In this document: piece by piece, positions 5,693 through 7,640 of the stretch | Layout: every line of letters begins with the position of its first letter | Numbering within the stretch: the first letter of the stretch is position 1 | NCBI GenBank assembly: GCA_019239815.1 | Contig: JAFAZL010000863.1 | Coordinates: forward strand, 1 to 7,640 | Direction of reading: 5' to 3' | DNA: 7,640 nt | Source: Acidobacteriota bacterium | Lineage (GTDB): Bacteria > Acidobacteriota > Terriglobia > Acidoferrales > UBA7541 | The notes under the pieces: generated by a model | Databases searched by the model: none | Told to the model about the DNA's origin: nothing | Seen by the model: only the letters and a program-made list of their open reading frames with translations | Position numbers and translations under genes: made by a program

Positions 5693-6928
5693 GTCAGCGA
5701 GCCACGGTCGAAACAGAAGCGCGTAATCAGCGGCATGCGCCCCACCGGACGCCTGCACATCGGCCACTACTTCGGCGCACTGCAAAACTGGGTCCGCCTT
5801 CAGAACGACCCCGAATACGATTGCTTCTACTTCATCGCCGACTGGCACGCGCTCACCAGCGATTACGCCGACACCTCGCAGGTCGCCCAAAACACAATCG
5901 AAATCGTCACCGACTACCTGGCCGCCGGCCTCGACCCGAAAAAATCCGTTATCTTTCAGCAATCGCTGATCCCCGAACACGCCGAGCTTCATCTGCTGCT
6001 TTCGATGGTCACTCCGCTCAGCTGGCTCGAGCGCGTCCCCACCTACAAAGAAGCCTTAGAGAATGTCACGAATAAAGATCTCCACATGTACGGGTTCCTT
6101 GGCTACCCGTGCCTTCAGACCGCCGACATCGTCATCTACAGCAAAGAAGAAATTCCGCTATTCGTGCCCGTGGGCGAAGACCAAGTCAGTCACGTAGAAC
6201 TAAGCCGCGAAATCGTCCGGCGATTCATGGTCTTCTTCGGCAAAGAAGATTGGAAAAATGCGGAAAAGGGAGCCGCTGAAGCGATCCTCAAGGGCTTGAA
6301 ACACAGGCTTCCGGCCCAGGGCAATCTTTCACCACAGGCCGCAGCCGAGTTCCAACTTCGAATGCTTCCGTACGACGAGCGTCAATCGCTGCTTGCTAAC
6401 CACAAAGTTCCATTTTTTCAGGTATTGACTGAGCCCGATGTGATGCTCACCAAGACGCCGCGCATCCCCGGTCTAGACGGCCGCAAAATGTCCAAGTCGT
6501 ACGGCAACGCCATCACCCTTTCCGAACCCGACGACGACATCCGCAAAAAAACAAAGGTCATGGTGACCGACCCCGCCCGCAAGCGTCGCACCGACCCCGG
6601 CAATCCCGACGTCTGCCCCGTCTACGACTGGCACAAGCTCTTCTCACCTCAGGAAACGCTCGATTGGGCCGCTCACGGTTGCCGCACAGCCGGCATCGGC
6701 TGCATTGAATGCAAATCAAAATTGGCCGATCATCTTATCCAGTGGATCGCCCCCGTCCGCGAACGCCGTCTCGAATACGAAAAGCATCCAGCGCGCGTCC
6801 TTGAAATTATCGACGCCGGCTCTAAAACAGCTCGAGCCGAAGCACAAGCAACAATGTCTCGCGTTCGCGAGGCCGTTTTCGGTTGGGACAAGAAACGCAA
6901 TGATATAGCATCGGGTAACAGCAACTAA
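5690..6928 (+). CDS. trpS: Tryptophanyl-tRNA synthetase with probable [4Fe-4S] site
   Basis: A 412-residue class I synthetase that charges tRNA-Trp with tryptophan using ATP. The HIGH-type motif is LHIGHY (22-27), the KMSKS loop is KMSKS (266-270), and GEDQVSHVELSRE (162-174) is the conserved tryptophan-site region. C309, C331, C338 and C341 (C-x21-C-x6-C-x2-C) match the cysteine pattern that binds a [4Fe-4S] cluster in Thermotoga maritima TrpRS, a role inferred to include anticodon recognition. The protein is longer than the usual 330 or so residues because about 58 residues (186-243) are inserted between the REIVRRF helix and the VLTEPD segment leading to KMSKS. The inserted part is helical and charged, in frame and without stops. 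The start is TTG with GAGGAG upstream. scpA begins two bases after the TAA stop, so the two genes form an operon. Confidence 0.95.
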   Translation: MVSEPRSKQKRVISGMRPTGRLHIGHYFGALQNWVRLQNDPEYDCFYFIADWHALTSDYADTSQVAQNTIEIVTDYLAAGLDPKKSVIFQQSLIPEHAELHLLLSMVTPLSWLERVPTYKEALENVTNKDLHMYGFLGYPCLQTADIVIYSKEEIPLFVPVGEDQVSHVELSREIVRRFMVFFGKEDWKNAEKGAAEAILKGLKHRLPAQGNLSPQAAAEFQLRMLPYDERQSLLANHKVPFFQVLTEPDVMLTKTPRIPGLDGRKMSKSYGNAITLSEPDDDIRKKTKVMVTDPARKRRTDPGNPDVCPVYDWHKLFSPQETLDWAAHGCRTAGIGCIECKSKLADHLIQWIAPVRERRLEYEKHPARVLEIIDAGSKTARAEAQATMSRVREAVFGWDKKRNDIASGNSN

Positions 6929-6930
6929 AA

Positions 6931-7640
6931 ATGGCATCACCGTACAAGATCACGATCCCGACCTACGAGGGCCCCCTCGACCTCCTGCTCGACCTCATCA
7001 AGAAGCAGGAGATGAACATTCATGACATTCAAATCTCCAAAATCACCTCGCAATACCTCGACTACCTCCACAAGCTCGAAGAGTTGAACGTTGACGTCTC
7101 GGCCGACTTCATCTATATGGCCGCCACGCTGATCTACATCAAGTCGAAGATGCTGCTCCCGCCCGACCCGCTCGCATCTCCCGAAGAGCAGGCCTCCGAT
7201 CCCCGCGCCGAACTTGTGCAGCGCCTCGTCGAGCACGAAAAATTCAAAAACGCCGCCCAGCTCCTCTATCAAAAGCAGCAAATCGAAGAAAACGTCTGGT
7301 CCAAGCCCGACAAATCGCTCTACAACGACGAAGGCACAGAAGGCGAACTCGTCGTTTCCCTCGTCGATCTGGTCAAAGTCTTCCAGCAGGTCCTGGAACG
7401 CCGCAAAGAAGTCGCGCGCATCGACCTCAAACACCCGACATTCACCGTCGCCGAGATGATGGCGCAGCTTCGCGCTCAGATCCTCGCCAGCGACGACAAC
7501 TCCGTTCGCCTGATCGAATTCTTTGAGGCTTGCCCCTCGCGACATGCGATGATCGTCGCGTTTCTCGCCGTCCTGGAAATGGTAAAACTCCAGGCGATTG
7601 GACTTGCTCAGGAAAAGCAATTCGGCGAAATTGTTCTCAA
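6931..7640 (+). CDS. scpA: Segregation and condensation protein A (3' end cut by window)
   Basis: The first 236 residues of ScpA, the kleisin subunit that bridges the SMC ATPase dimer and works with ScpB in chromosome condensation and segregation. Recognisable segments are YEGPLDLLL (12-20) in the N-terminal SMC-binding domain, the helix MAATLIYIKSKMLLP (63-77), RAELVQRLVEHEKFK (92-106), an acidic and variable middle (about 117-140), and the C-terminal winged-helix start FFEACPSRHAMIVAFLAVLEM (197-217). Family members are about 240-280 residues, so only the last part is missing. The ATG is two bases after the trpS stop with no good ribosome binding site, which suggests translational coupling. 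scpB would be expected just beyond the window. Confidence 0.93.
   Translation, partial: MASPYKITIPTYEGPLDLLLDLIKKQEMNIHDIQISKITSQYLDYLHKLEELNVDVSADFIYMAATLIYIKSKMLLPPDPLASPEEQASDPRAELVQRLVEHEKFKNAAQLLYQKQQIEENVWSKPDKSLYNDEGTEGELVVSLVDLVKVFQQVLERRKEVARIDLKHPTFTVAEMMAQLRAQILASDDNSVRLIEFFEACPSRHAMIVAFLAVLEMVKLQAIGLAQEKQFGEIVL

Noticed and set aside
1..7640. A defence system, mobile element, CRISPR array or tRNA/rRNA gene
   Set aside because: Every well-supported gene belongs to a metabolic, regulatory or housekeeping family. I saw no transposase, integrase, regularly spaced repeats, or cloverleaf.

Overview
The window reads as an ordinary chromosomal segment of a moderately GC-rich, non-enteric bacterium. 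My best guess is Acidobacteriota (Terriglobia/Koribacter-like). The guess rests on three things: trpS directly followed by scpA, a hairpin of the ATCCTGAG...GAAGGAT type that I associate with those genomes, and the overall codon style. It is an inference from memory. No plasmid, phage, transposase, CRISPR, rRNA or tRNA signal was seen.

Layout. Bases 1-479 hold no convincing gene, but they are more A/T-rich than the rest and contain several inverted repeats. On the minus strand lies a two-gene unit: a Nudix hydrolase of ADP-ribose pyrophosphatase type (2585-3163), whose TGA stop overlaps the GTG start of a polytopic membrane protein with a C-terminal spermidine-synthase-like domain (480-2588). 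Bases 3164-3304 are a divergent promoter region. On the plus strand follow a LytTR-type response regulator (3305-4084), a 78-residue two-helix membrane protein (4100-4336), an acyl-CoA dehydrogenase with its own probable promoter (4437-5591), a REP-like hairpin (5613-5643), tryptophanyl-tRNA synthetase (5690-6928), and scpA, which runs off the right edge (6931 onward).

How they fit together. Nudix plus membrane SpdSyn-like protein form one translationally coupled unit. The regulator and the small membrane protein probably share a transcript, and no histidine kinase is in view. The acyl-CoA dehydrogenase stands alone and suggests fatty-acid or branched-chain acyl-CoA oxidation. trpS and scpA are two bases apart and belong to a housekeeping operon for translation and chromosome segregation.

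Most notable points: TrpRS carries a four-cysteine pattern matching the [4Fe-4S] site of the Thermotoga enzyme, together with an unusual insertion of roughly 58 residues before the KMSKS loop. The spermidine-synthase-like domain lacks both aspartates expected of a true aminopropyltransferase. The response-regulator promoter predicts an almost leaderless mRNA. I found no convincing entirely new system.
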